Shown here: piece after piece, positions 5,374 to 13,537 of the stretch
How positions within the stretch are numbered: the stretch's first letter is position 1
Layout of the letters: every line of letters starts with the position of its first letter
IMG/VR virus record: IMGVR_UViG_3300042453_001723
Span: 1 to 21,902 of that record
Reading direction: 5' to 3' (one strand)
DNA from: a virus
Length of the DNA stretch: 21,902 nucleotides
Notes under the pieces: generated by a model
Told to the model about the DNA's origin: nothing
What the model saw: the letters and a program-made list of their open reading frames with translations, nothing else
Databases searched by the model: none
Translations under genes and position numbers: made by a program

Positions 5374-7500
5374 TTAGATGCCGGGGACATCCGCACCGGC
5401 AGCACCGATGCGCGCCACCATGATCTTCGTGTCAGACTCCATCTTGGCCTTCTGGGCCTCCATGGACTGCTTGGCGGCAAGCTCCTGCTGGACGCGCACG
5501 TTCTCGTATTCCTGCTTCATGCGCGCGATCTCGGCCTCGTTCTGGATTCGCATCTCCTGCAACATCCGCTCGTTTTCGATGCGAAGCTGCTGAAGCTGCT
5601 GGTCTCCGACCATCTGCGCCTGCTTCATCTGCTGATCGACTTGCATCTTCTGCGCTTCGATCTGCAACTGCTGCTGCGCCGACTGCGCCTCTAGCTGGAG
5701 CTTCTGCTGCTCGACCTGGACCTTCGCCTGCTCAGCCATGGCCTTCGGATCTGGCGCAGGCTCCGGTAGTTGGTCCACAGATCGCGGAAGAATGCTGTCA
5801 ATCCCGTCAATTTCCATCTCCTCTAGCAGCCTCCTCGACACCGCGAGCAGGACTTCCGGATTGTTCGCGACAAGGGGGTTCTTCGTGGCGAAGTCGAACA
5901 GGAACTGTGCCTTCTGGAGGCGGCTCTGCTGGTTCATCATCCGGGGATCAGCCACGGGCATGATGAGCATGTCGTCCATGAAGTCCTGGTCGCTGACCAC
6001 CATCTCCTCCGGTCCCTCCGGGCTGACCGAGATGAAGCTCTCGATTCCACGGAAGTAGATCCCGTGGAGGCGATAGATCTTGTTCAGTTCCTTCGACCAC
6101 GAATGCAGCAGGAACTCCTGCACCGAGGTGAACATCACCAGCGACTGCTCGACCATCGTCTGCATGGTCGTGGGCTGGAAGACCTTGTTGATGTCGCCCG
6201 CAGCGGCATCCGTGGTCGCTCCGATGCGCTGGGCGCGTGTCTCAAGCTGGGCAATGGCCTGCATGAGGGTGGGCGGCGGGGCGGGGAAGGACAGCGTCTT
6301 GATGCCCTTCTGGATATCGTCCGTGCTGGCCGAGACCGTCTTCAGGCTGCCGAGTTCGATCTTCACCGGCCCCTTGCTGATGTTCAGGGCCTCCGAGATG
6401 AACCCGCTCATGTTGCCGTGGATCGACAGCGTGGTTGCGTCGATGAACTGGCGCAAGAGCTTGTTGACGGCGATGTTCGTCTTGCCCAGCAGGAAGCCAA
6501 GCCCGTACCCGTAGAAGCCGTCCGGGTTCACAAGGAAGCGGTAGTGCGTGTATTCCTCAATCGGCAGGCGACCGTTGAGCGGACGCCCGGTCTGGTCAAC
6601 CTCGTACCGCACTTCGATGCGGAGCAGCTTCTCCGAGGTAACGTCGATCCAGATCTTGTACGGCTCCGCGATCCCGTCCCCGTCGAGGTCAAGGTGGCAA
6701 TGCTGCTCAATAATCTGGGCCATGTCCTCGCTCTGCGTGGCAGAGGCATGGATGCCGTTGTCCCTGTCGTTCTGCTCCTGGATGGGCGACGACAACTGCC
6801 CGATCATCATCGGCTCGGGCGGGACGAGGAAGTAGCCCTCCGAGGCGCGGATGCGTCCATCGTTGAGGTTGAGGTAGATCAACTCCGTCTTGCGATGCAC
6901 ATCCTCTATGTTGATCGGCCCGATGTGGTACGGGACGTAGAGGTCTTCGGCACGGACGGCGCGGGTGACGATCTTGTTCATCACCGGGTCAAAGTACGTC
7001 TTCGTGAAGTCCGACCCATGCACCGCAACCCGCAGCAGCATGGCCGACTTGTCCTCCTTGTAGGTCTGGTCCTTGAAGAACAGGGACCATTGGAGGAACT
7101 GGCTGACCCTCTTGGCGCGCTCGGAAGAACCCGGAACGGAGGGGTTGGTCGAGATCGCGGCGACCGGCATCCGGCTCGCGAAGAATGCCTTGTAGGCGCG
7201 GCTCTGGAAGCTGTTGCAAGCTTCCGTCAGCAGGCCAAGGCTCTCGTCCGAGGAGTTGGGCCACGGGCGGTTGATCGGCGCGTCCTGCTGGTTGTAGACC
7301 GCGACCCAGTCGGCATGCATGGCATCCCACTCGGTGCGGCTCTCCATGTCCGACCTGAAGTCCTCAAGGCAGACCTGGGCGATGGACTCGCGTTCTTGCT
7401 CGGAGAGACTGTCCGCAATGTTGACGAGGAGCGCGTTGAGGGCCTGACGCTTCTTGCGCCGGATCTTCTCGTTGTCCCCTCGCCATTTGCGGTCGTTCAT
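5374..7500 (-). CDS. Portal protein (podovirus type, Gln-rich C-terminal coiled coil)
   Basis: This 708-residue protein has the size and layout of podovirus portals. Near the N-terminus are MHADWVAVYNQQDAPINRPW and CNSFQSRAYKAFFASRMPV, typical of portal clip/wing regions. The core contains NPDGFYGYGLGFLLGKTN and NKLLRQFIDATTLS, where the long crossing helix is expected. Residues from about 577 to 700 form a Gln/Met/Glu-rich coiled coil (QVEQQKLQLEAQSAQQQLQI and similar), the barrel or internal extension seen in many such phages. It forms the dodecameric DNA channel of the head vertex and docks the terminase. The start overlaps the upstream glycosyltransferase stop by ATGA. It is separated from terL by the accessory cassette, which is unusual. 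Confidence 0.9.
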   Translation of the reverse strand: MNDRKWRGDNEKIRRKKRQALNALLVNIADSLSEQERESIAQVCLEDFRSDMESRTEWDAMHADWVAVYNQQDAPINRPWPNSSDESLGLLTEACNSFQSRAYKAFFASRMPVAAISTNPSVPGSSERAKRVSQFLQWSLFFKDQTYKEDKSAMLLRVAVHGSDFTKTYFDPVMNKIVTRAVRAEDLYVPYHIGPINIEDVHRKTELIYLNLNDGRIRASEGYFLVPPEPMMIGQLSSPIQEQNDRDNGIHASATQSEDMAQIIEQHCHLDLDGDGIAEPYKIWIDVTSEKLLRIEVRYEVDQTGRPLNGRLPIEEYTHYRFLVNPDGFYGYGLGFLLGKTNIAVNKLLRQFIDATTLSIHGNMSGFISEALNISKGPVKIELGSLKTVSASTDDIQKGIKTLSFPAPPPTLMQAIAQLETRAQRIGATTDAAAGDINKVFQPTTMQTMVEQSLVMFTSVQEFLLHSWSKELNKIYRLHGIYFRGIESFISVSPEGPEEMVVSDQDFMDDMLIMPVADPRMMNQQSRLQKAQFLFDFATKNPLVANNPEVLLAVSRRLLEEMEIDGIDSILPRSVDQLPEPAPDPKAMAEQAKVQVEQQKLQLEAQSAQQQLQIEAQKMQVDQQMKQAQMVGDQQLQQLRIENERMLQEMRIQNEAEIARMKQEYENVRVQQELAAKQSMEAQKAKMESDTKIMVARIGAAGADVPGI

Positions 7501-9470
7501 CCGTAGGTCTCCTCAAGTCTCGGCAAGTTGCCGCGCGTGTTCTCCCACAACCACGCAACCATGCCGGGACCGTGGGCGTCCCATTGAATCCACGGGCTTT
7601 CCTGCAAGAACCTTGTGAAGTCCTGCGCCTGACAAAGGATGTCCCTGTCGGTCCAGAACCTCTTGTTCCTGCCTCCAGCCGCCATGTCCATCAGGATGTA
7701 TTTGGGTGTGCCATCCTGGTGGCGCGCGTCCTTGTCCAGCTTGCTCTCGTCAAGGTGACAGGAGTCGAAGCCGTAGAGGCCGATGGACTGGAAGCCCATG
7801 TATTGCCATGCAAGTATCATAGCGCGACCGGCAGAAGAAGACCCACCCCCCATCAGGAACTTCTGATGCTCGGGCGGGAGGACGGACTTCTCGTCCGCGC
7901 CCACGGCTGCATGCCAGCCATAGACCTTGCCGCCCGTGTCCATGAGGCGCTTCACCGTAGAAGGGTCCACCATGGAGGCGCAGAAGTACCGCACCCCCGG
8001 ATAGGCTGCCGGGAGAAGCTCGGCGCGGGGCTTGCCATGGGTGGAGATGCCCTCATGGGGGCGGGGGTCTAGGAGGACGCACCCCCACGGCACCAGCCCG
8101 GCTGCGATCAGCTTGTTGTGGCTGTGCTTGACGCAGAAGAGGATTGATCCGTTCTCCACTTCCTTGCGTATGGCATCCATGGTCTCGGGGAGGTCGAGGG
8201 ACGGCCCGGCAGAGACGATGACCGCCCGCTTCATGTGGTGGCGGCTGTAGCGCACCCACTCCGGGATCTGGGCAAGGTTCGCCACGATGTTGGCGCGGAT
8301 GGTCTCCTCCGGGACGCAGTTCTGCGTCTGCACCAGCATGTTGGTCTGGTAGGAGTTGTTGGTGATGGCCTTGATCTGCTCCTTCTTGGCCTGAGCCATC
8401 TGCCGCACATGGAACACCGGAAGATCGTCCGGGATGTCCTTCCAATCCCTCGTCACGGCGACATGGACGAACCCCAGCCCATCCACCGCCCGCTCGACCG
8501 ACTCAAAGGCAATCGTGTCCGTCCGCACGGCATTGATGCCATAGCGCGAGGTGTCGATGTGCTTGCCGTCCTCGTCGGAGGAGTAAAAGCCGATGAATAT
8601 CAACGGCTTGTCCTCTACCGCCAGCAGCGCCCGGCGGATGTTCTCGACCGACACGTTGTCGCAGTCGATGACCGGCACCGCGTCCTCTGGCACCTCGCCG
8701 TCGAAGTCGCGGGGATTGATTCGGACATGGGGGCGACCGGCAAGCAGGCGCTCCACGATCTCCGCATTGGTCATCCCGAACTTGCGGTTGCCCTTCTTGT
8801 GGACGAAGACCCCATCCAGGTACGACGCCTCGAAAGCGTCCAGACCATACGGCCCATCCCCAATGCTGCAAAGATCGTGCCAGTTGCTCTTCTCCTGCTC
8901 CATGTGGGCGATGACGCAGACCATGAAGACGTAGCTGTCGTGGAGTTCGGAGAGCTTCAGGACATCGTCCTTGAGGTACATCCCCACGAACTTCCGCAGG
9001 AAGTCCCCGCCCTTGAGCTTGAGGTTGAAGGCCATGAACCCGCACTCGGGATGCGGGGCGCTCTGGGCGCGGGAGAGAAGGACGCCGTCGTGGTCGTCAA
9101 GGAGGATTACGTCGAGGAAGGCTTCCGTGATCGGGGCCTTGGTCTCCACATCTCCGTCTAGCCAGACAAGCCAGTCGAAGCCGTCCTCTTCGGCCTCCTG
9201 AAGGGCGATCTTGAGCGCGAAAACCTTGTGGGCGAACCGCAGCAGATCCTGGCGGTAGTCATAGCCCGGCTGGGAGGGGTCAAGGCGGCGCGCGGCGTGG
9301 CGCTCCATGAACCCCCGGAAGCCGAAGTCCATGGCGAGCTTGGCGTCCGTGATGACGTTCGGCTCCAGCAGATCGCCCCAATACTGCTTGGCCGTCTCCA
9401 GCCAGCGCCTGCCGTAGAGTTCCTCGCCAGCGGGGGACCAACTGCTGGCGACCATGACCTTGCGCTTCAT
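7497..9470 (-). CDS. Two-domain GT-A-like glycosyltransferase fused to DUF115/Maf-like domain
   Basis: This is a 657-residue protein. Residues 1 to about 245 look like a GT-A glycosyltransferase fold: WLVWLDGDVET at 100-110 gives a DxD-type motif (DGD, 105-107) and HPECGFMAFNL at 140-150 matches the acceptor/active-site strand. A linker domain spans about 260-400. Residues about 412-575 match the DUF115 / 6-hydroxymethylpterin-pyrophosphokinase-MptE-like family used by Maf flagellin glycosyltransferases: AVIVSAGPSLD (416-426), CVLLDPRP (464-471) and GGGSSSAGRAMILAWQYMGF (541-560) followed by GLYGFDS. In bacteria that domain transfers nonulosonic acids such as pseudaminic or legionaminic acid. 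Here it could glycosylate a virion protein or a host surface glycan. ATGA overlaps on both sides couple it to FkbM and portal. Confidence 0.78.
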   Translation of the reverse strand: MKRKVMVASSWSPAGEELYGRRWLETAKQYWGDLLEPNVITDAKLAMDFGFRGFMERHAARRLDPSQPGYDYRQDLLRFAHKVFALKIALQEAEEDGFDWLVWLDGDVETKAPITEAFLDVILLDDHDGVLLSRAQSAPHPECGFMAFNLKLKGGDFLRKFVGMYLKDDVLKLSELHDSYVFMVCVIAHMEQEKSNWHDLCSIGDGPYGLDAFEASYLDGVFVHKKGNRKFGMTNAEIVERLLAGRPHVRINPRDFDGEVPEDAVPVIDCDNVSVENIRRALLAVEDKPLIFIGFYSSDEDGKHIDTSRYGINAVRTDTIAFESVERAVDGLGFVHVAVTRDWKDIPDDLPVFHVRQMAQAKKEQIKAITNNSYQTNMLVQTQNCVPEETIRANIVANLAQIPEWVRYSRHHMKRAVIVSAGPSLDLPETMDAIRKEVENGSILFCVKHSHNKLIAAGLVPWGCVLLDPRPHEGISTHGKPRAELLPAAYPGVRYFCASMVDPSTVKRLMDTGGKVYGWHAAVGADEKSVLPPEHQKFLMGGGSSSAGRAMILAWQYMGFQSIGLYGFDSCHLDESKLDKDARHQDGTPKYILMDMAAGGRNKRFWTDRDILCQAQDFTRFLQESPWIQWDAHGPGMVAWLWENTRGNLPRLEETYG

Positions 9471-10093
9471 TGGGACTTCTCCACGAAGATGCTGTCCTTG
9501 TTCACGACATCGACCAGCTTGTAGTTGAGCAGCCGAAGGACGTTGATCGAGTCCTCCTTGGGCCGTTCGATGATGAGGACCGGCTTGTGTTGCTTGAGGG
9601 TCTCCATGGCACCGACAAGCACACGATGCTCGAAACCCTCCGTGTCGATCTTCACCAGACCAAGGAGTGTGTATTCAAACTCATCAATGGCGTACATCGG
9701 CACGCGTCCCTGACCACCAACTTCAAATCCTCTTGCTCCGGTATTGGCGATGGCGTCCACGCGCACGGAACCGACCCCCCTCTGCGCGCCAGCGGCACCG
9801 TAGATCGGGATCACGGTTTTCACGTTAAGCCAACCATGCAGCGCGCAAAGGGCCTGCGTATTGCGGACGAGGCATGCGTAGTTGGCCGAGTCAGGCTCAA
9901 AGGAGAGCACCGTTTCGAACTGCGCGGCCATGCGAGCGGAGTAGATCCCCACATGCGCGCCGACATCGATGGCCGTGCAGACCTTCTTCACATGCTTCAT
10001 GGCGGACTGATACGCAGCCATCTGGTACTGGCTGAGATCACCGACAAAGTGGTGGTCCGTTTCCGGCAGCCACCAGTCTCCAACCTTCTTCAC
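9467..10093 (-). CDS. FkbM-family SAM-dependent methyltransferase
   Basis: This 208-residue protein has the FkbM layout. SAM-binding motif I is AIDVGAHVG at 41-49. The acidic loop is LSFEPDSANYACL near 63-75, with FEP typical of the family. The hallmark is LVKIDTEGFEHRVLVGAME, with IDTEGFE at 149-155, followed by LIIERP. FkbM enzymes methylate hydroxyls on sugars and small metabolites, and in phages they are often found with glycosyltransferases. Start and stop overlap neighbouring glycosyltransferase genes by ATGA, so it probably O-methylates the glycan they build. Length is near the family minimum but all core motifs are present. Confidence 0.88.
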   Translation of the reverse strand: MKKVGDWWLPETDHHFVGDLSQYQMAAYQSAMKHVKKVCTAIDVGAHVGIYSARMAAQFETVLSFEPDSANYACLVRNTQALCALHGWLNVKTVIPIYGAAGAQRGVGSVRVDAIANTGARGFEVGGQGRVPMYAIDEFEYTLLGLVKIDTEGFEHRVLVGAMETLKQHKPVLIIERPKEDSINVLRLLNYKLVDVVNKDSIFVEKSQ

Positions 10094-10833
10094 TCAAACC
10101 TCCCCTTGGTCTTCATCATGTGGTCGTACTCGTTGGTCCACCATCCGCCGAATGGAACGTCGCGCAAATGCTCGAACCATGGCCCGCCATCGGTGAAGTG
10201 CATGGCGCGCGGCTTCACCGTGTGCTTGGTGTGGCCGACGAGGAAGTTCCATCCTGGCGACAGGTCACCGATCTCATGGTCACGCAACCACGCGAATGTG
10301 TGCAGTTCCTTGCCGGGGATCGTGTTGACGTAGCTCGGCGTGAGGTACTTGTTGGCCGGGTGGGAGCAGTTGAACAGGATCACGGACGACCAGTTCTTGC
10401 GCGGGTACTGCTGCTGGACCTGACCGTCCATCTTGATGTCGTTCTGAGGGATGTGGTTCTGCTTCACCACTTGCACCGCGAACTTGTCGTCCCGCTCGGC
10501 ATACAGGCCAGCGATGTCGTCTAGCCAGAGGATGTCGCAGTCGGTGAAGAGCGCCCAGCCTTGGTAGTTCTGGAGCGCGGGGACGAGGAAGCGAGTGAAT
10601 GCGAACTCCGTCGAGAAGGGACGCCCGTCAAGGACATCGAACATCTGCCCGGTCTTCGGGTTCACGCCCCATTCGCGAGAGAACATGCCACGCGCGCGCA
10701 GTTGCTTGTGATTGAGCGCACGGACATGAAGCGGAATGCTGCTCTTGCGCTGGGCCGAGAACGAGCAGACATCGAACGCATCCACCTCGCGAGCGTCGAA
10801 GCCTATCCAGTACGGGAGCGGGTTAACGTCCAT
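10090..10833 (-). CDS. GT-A-like glycosyltransferase
   Basis: A 247-residue protein starts at ATG 10833 (MDVNPLPYWIGFDAREVDAF), with GGAGG 5 nt upstream. An in-frame ATG 12 nt earlier and a longer frame to 10911 exist but lack a good ribosome binding site and give an unlikely Cys/Met/Ser-rich N-terminus. The opening 'YWIGFD-RE' followed by SSIPLHVRAL is the first beta-alpha unit of many phage and bacterial GT-A transferases. ALFTDCDILWLDDI at about 94-107 gives a DxD metal-binding motif (D98-x-D100), and PRKNWSSVILFNCSH at 144-158 is the acceptor side. The conserved MHFTDGGPWF near the C-terminus could close the active site. It overlaps the upstream methyltransferase by 11 nt. Confidence 0.75.
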   Translation of the reverse strand: MDVNPLPYWIGFDAREVDAFDVCSFSAQRKSSIPLHVRALNHKQLRARGMFSREWGVNPKTGQMFDVLDGRPFSTEFAFTRFLVPALQNYQGWALFTDCDILWLDDIAGLYAERDDKFAVQVVKQNHIPQNDIKMDGQVQQQYPRKNWSSVILFNCSHPANKYLTPSYVNTIPGKELHTFAWLRDHEIGDLSPGWNFLVGHTKHTVKPRAMHFTDGGPWFEHLRDVPFGGWWTNEYDHMMKTKGRFE

Positions 10834-11341
10834 CCTCGCCTCCATCGAACTCGACCCGGACGTATGCATCCCCCTGGAAGCGCACATCCGTGATGAAGCG
10901 CATCCACACATCCCGCGACCAGAGCGTCAGGTGTGCGTTGCGCCCATCGGGCAGCGTCTTCTTGGCGGGGAAGGTCGCGATGCCAAAGAAGCAAAACTTG
11001 CGCGCGCGGATCGTGGCGTTGAACACAGCTTGGCGAAGTTCTTCGTCCTCAAGATGCTCCAGCACATCGCAGCAGATGACCATGTCAAACGGCAACATGA
11101 TGTTGGGGATCTTGTCCAAGCCCGGCACGGCAGGATCGTAGAGGGTGGGCATCTCCACGCCCCATTTCTCATGCAGCTTGAGTTCCGTGTATTGCATCCC
11201 CTTGCCGCTGCCGAAGTCGAGGATGGTCTTGATGTTGAACTCCTTGATGATCTTCGCGATCTGGTCGCTCCACTTCTCGGTGGAGTGTCCGGGGAACTTC
11301 CCTTCGGCGTGCATCTGCTTGTAGTACGCGAGGTTGCTCAT
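10823..11341 (-). CDS. Class I SAM-dependent methyltransferase
   Basis: This is a 172-residue protein with Rossmann methyltransferase motifs: ILDFGSGKG at 40-48 (SAM-binding glycine loop) and FDMVICCDVLEHLEDEEL at 85-102 (motif II/III, with the DVLEH signature). Catalytic and substrate residues are not obvious. It is short but has a C-terminal stretch, HLTLWSRDVWMRFI. Proteins of this kind, often annotated only as methyltransferase, sit with glycosyltransferases in several phages and may methylate sugars. ATGA overlaps the HTH gene upstream. It could alternatively act on a small molecule or protein; no DNA-methylase (N/D)PP(Y/F) motif is present. Confidence 0.85.
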   Translation of the reverse strand: MSNLAYYKQMHAEGKFPGHSTEKWSDQIAKIIKEFNIKTILDFGSGKGMQYTELKLHEKWGVEMPTLYDPAVPGLDKIPNIMLPFDMVICCDVLEHLEDEELRQAVFNATIRARKFCFFGIATFPAKKTLPDGRNAHLTLWSRDVWMRFITDVRFQGDAYVRVEFDGGEDGR

Positions 11342-11640
11342 TGCTTCCTCCTTCGGATGCAGAGTTCATATCCCGCTGCGTTGAGTGCCGCCTCGAAAGA
11401 CACAAGCTGCGGCGAGTGCTGGTATCGCCATTGGCTGATCGTGTCGATCTCAAGGCCGGACTTGTCCCGGAGCGACTTCATCGTCAGGAACTCGTCCTTG
11501 TTCACCAGTTCAAAGAACTCGCGAACGAGAGGATGCATGTTGCCTTCAATGCGGAGCTTTCCGCAGCGGCGACCGCGCCTCTTGTCGGCCATGCGCCGGT
11601 AGCCCATCAGACGGGCTGGGGTCATCACTTGGCTAGTCAT
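11338..11640 (-). CDS. Small HTH (XRE-like) DNA-binding protein
   Basis: This 100-residue protein has a basic N-terminal tail (MADKRRGRRCGKLRIEG, about residues 17-33). It is followed by a helix-turn-helix unit, LTMKSLRDKSGLEIDTISQW, in which the 'L--KSGL---TIS-W' spacing fits a Cro/C1-type fold, and then FEAALNAAGYEL. The last part matches the 'L-ALG-EL' tail common in XRE regulators. It could regulate the accessory cassette or late genes. ATGA overlaps on both sides make it part of the coupled cassette. Several in-frame ATGs exist; the first is favoured by the overlap. Confidence 0.65.
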   Translation of the reverse strand: MTSQVMTPARLMGYRRMADKRRGRRCGKLRIEGNMHPLVREFFELVNKDEFLTMKSLRDKSGLEIDTISQWRYQHSPQLVSFEAALNAAGYELCIRRRKQ

Positions 11641-12086
11641 GCCTCTTTCTCCCAGAGAAGTTTTGCTTCCAATGGGTGCTTGTCAACGCGAGGCCGCGAT
11701 GGAGAAGACCAGGAACCGCCGCCGCGCTCACCGATCAACTTCCATCCAGAAGCCCGCAACGAAACTCCACCTTCGACAGGAAGCGTGTATGTCCCGATTC
11801 TTTTGTATCCGAGTGCAAATGCCGCTCTTGCCGCAGCACCGTACAAAAACGAACAAGCGTTCTTGTGGCCTTTCGTGCATAGGCGCGTGACTTCAAGGGT
11901 TTCGCCATCGTCCCTATGCCTAGATACCGGCCTACCAACAATAGCTATCCCGACCACTTCTTCTTCGCAAATTGCAGCAAGAGAAAACTTGTGACCAACT
12001 ACCTTCTTGTGATGCCTGTGCAACGCATCAACAAATGCGTTGGCCTCAGTCAACGAGATTGGAGCAAGACTCAATCTATGAGTCAC
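11637..12086 (-). CDS. XF1762-family (GNAT-like) protein
   Basis: A 149-residue protein starts at GTG 12086, which forms a GTGA overlap with the nuclease stop and has AGAGG 8 nt upstream. A GTG 27 nt further up is possible. The N-terminus LSLAPISLTEANAFVDALHR followed by HHKKVVGHKFSLAA is the hallmark of the XF1762 family of phage and plasmid proteins. The rest (VVGIAIVGRPVSR, TLEVTRLCTKGHKNACSFLY) fits an acetyl-CoA-binding GNAT-like fold with a 'RLCT-G--NACS-LY' core. Its substrate is unknown. Within this cassette it may acetylate an amino sugar, but family members often occur without glycosyltransferases. Confidence 0.78.
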   Translation of the reverse strand: MTHRLSLAPISLTEANAFVDALHRHHKKVVGHKFSLAAICEEEVVGIAIVGRPVSRHRDDGETLEVTRLCTKGHKNACSFLYGAAARAAFALGYKRIGTYTLPVEGGVSLRASGWKLIGERGGGSWSSPSRPRVDKHPLEAKLLWEKEA

Positions 12087-12412
12087 TTGACCAGCCTCTC
12101 GAAAGTGGACCACTTCATGTAGACGCGCGGCTCGTTCTCGGGCTTAAACGGCTCCGGGTCGATCCGCACGACGAGGATGTCGGCACTTCCGATCCATCGC
12201 TCCCCGGTAGCCCACGCATCCTTCCTGCGCTGCTTGGCCTCTACGAGGACTCGCTTGCCGTCCTTGAGGACTGCCTCGACATCGTGGGGGAAGGCGTCAA
12301 ACGCGCCCGATCCCGGCTGCCGACGAGCGGTCAAGCCGAGTGATTCGAACTGCTTGACGATCCATTGCTCCAGCTTCCGGCCCTTGGCCTTCGCGGACTT
12401 CGCCTTGATCAC
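12083..12412 (-). CDS. PD-(D/E)XK nuclease, Holliday-junction-resolvase-like
   Basis: A 109-residue protein has the core of the restriction/resolvase fold. It starts KAKGRKLEQWIVKQFESLG with E15 in the first helix, then RRQPGSGAFDAFPHDVEA with D44, and RVLVEAKQR with the E58-x-K60 pair. The order E, GSG, D, ExK is that of Hjc-like and VRR-like phage nucleases. Downstream, SADILVVRIDPEP and VYMKWSTFERL match the C-terminal strand and helix of phage members. It would resolve branched DNA before packaging or serve in recombination. It lies inside the glycan cassette rather than with replication genes and is coupled by ATGA to the gene before it. Confidence 0.75.
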   Translation of the reverse strand: MIKAKSAKAKGRKLEQWIVKQFESLGLTARRQPGSGAFDAFPHDVEAVLKDGKRVLVEAKQRRKDAWATGERWIGSADILVVRIDPEPFKPENEPRVYMKWSTFERLVK

Positions 12413-13191
12413 GGGATCTCTCCATTGCGCTGCATATGCTCAAGCGCCTTGCCGTTTCGCATCTCCTGAAAGTTCCACATGCGCCCGGCGATGGTGCAGA
12501 ACGCCTCAAAGCGACGTTCCGCCCACTTCAGTTCAGCAAGATCGCCCGGCATGTAGGGCCAGAGGGTGCGCGGAGCGGTCATGATTGCCTCTTTTCCCCT
12601 TCTGAGCGCCTCGAAACCAAGACCGGAGTTGAACGAGGCCACGATTGCCGTGTTCTCCCAGAAGGTTTCGTCCTTCGGGCTCTTGTGGAGGGTAACGACC
12701 ATCATTCCGGGGAAGCGGGTGCGGATTTCCGCGCGCCACTTGGCGTCAAAGTCAGCCGGGAGCTTGAAATACTCCACCATGAAGTGGCTTGGCGGCTGGT
12801 AGACGATGATCTGGCGCTTCTGGAGGTTCTGGCGAGGCTCCAGCTTGAGCAATCCACGCGACTGAAGGGCTGCCAGACGAGGCTGGTCGATCTCTTTCGA
12901 GTAGACTTGGCCGTTGGACTGGTGGTTCAGGGAGAAGCGGAAGTATCCCTGCTCCTTCCATAGGTCCTCGTTGCGCCCGAAGAAGGCGTGGTCAACGTGG
13001 ACGAAGTTCTTGCCCTCCTGGCGCGCTTTTTCATGCATTTCCGCACCCCCGTAGAGGATGCCGTAGTGCAAGTTTATGCGAGCGAGTGGCTCTCCGTGGG
13101 TTGCAAGGTACTCGCCCTTGCAGAAATTGCGCGCAAGGTTCTCGCCCAGCGGGTGGGGAGCCTTTGTCGGCGCGAAGAACTTGATGTCCAT
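12409..13191 (-). CDS. Putative GT-B / capsule-biosynthesis-like protein
   Basis: A 260-residue protein starts MDIKFFAPTKAPHPLGENLA. The N-terminal half has the pattern LHYGILYGGAEMHEKARQEG and FVHVDHAFFGR, followed by FRFSLN. This reminds me of phage proteins in which 'D-GYF' and a strand-rich NTD precede a nucleotide-binding domain. The C-terminal half has TRFPGMMVVTLHKSPKDETF and VASFNSGLGFEALRRGKEAI, then MTAPRTLWPYM. The 'S--GFEAL--GK--I' segment is like the donor-binding motif of GT-B and capsule polysaccharide (KpsS/KpsC-like) proteins. The assignment is by motif memory only. Context with three other glycan genes supports it. Confidence 0.5.
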   Translation of the reverse strand: MDIKFFAPTKAPHPLGENLARNFCKGEYLATHGEPLARINLHYGILYGGAEMHEKARQEGKNFVHVDHAFFGRNEDLWKEQGYFRFSLNHQSNGQVYSKEIDQPRLAALQSRGLLKLEPRQNLQKRQIIVYQPPSHFMVEYFKLPADFDAKWRAEIRTRFPGMMVVTLHKSPKDETFWENTAIVASFNSGLGFEALRRGKEAIMTAPRTLWPYMPGDLAELKWAERRFEAFCTIAGRMWNFQEMRNGKALEHMQRNGEIP

Positions 13192-13192
13192 G

Positions 13193-13537
13193 TCACCTAT
13201 ACGCCCCGAGAAGGCTGAACTTCCCCGTCATGGAGATGGAAGAGTCCTCGTAGCGCCGGTTGCCCATGCGCCGCGCGAAGATGCGGTCCATTTCCTCGTA
13301 TGACATGCTGGGAGTCGGCTCATCAGGCTCTGCCGTGACGTAGATCGCCACGAAGGTCTTGTTCTGCATCCTGCCTCCGACGCGACGGATGAGGTCGCGC
13401 GACTTCATGAAGTTCAGGACGTAGGAAACCCGCGCCACGGTCGCGCCGGGGATCATCTTGGCTATGTCGTGGACCGTCCATTCGCCGTCCATGGACCGCA
13501 CGACTTGCCGGATTGCTTCGGTTGTCTCGCCTGCCAT
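13193..13537 (-). CDS. Small winged-helix-like protein downstream of terL
   Basis: This is a 114-residue protein. The start used is ATG 13537, which overlaps the terL stop as TGATG and has AGGAGG 5-6 nt upstream; the frame stays open further but overlaps terL deeply. The N-terminal 65 residues look like a winged helix: AIRQVVRSMDGEWTVHDIAK, ATVARVSYVLNFMKSRDLIR and RVGGRMQNKTFVAIYV for the wing. The tail is charged and ends KFSLLGAYR. It could be a DNA-binding regulator of late genes or a terminase accessory factor. I recognise no named family. Confidence 0.6.
   Translation of the reverse strand: MAGETTEAIRQVVRSMDGEWTVHDIAKMIPGATVARVSYVLNFMKSRDLIRRVGGRMQNKTFVAIYVTAEPDEPTPSMSYEEMDRIFARRMGNRRYEDSSISMTGKFSLLGAYR

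Noticed and set aside
6064-7506. 480-residue plus-strand frame antisense to the portal gene
   Set aside because: Composition is that of a complement-strand artefact, and the portal frame on the other strand has clear family features.
10834-10911. Longer N-terminus for the GT-A-like protein
   Set aside because: The extra residues are Cys/Met/Ser/Arg-rich, overlap the methyltransferase deeply and lack a ribosome binding site, while ATG 10833 has GGAGG at good spacing.
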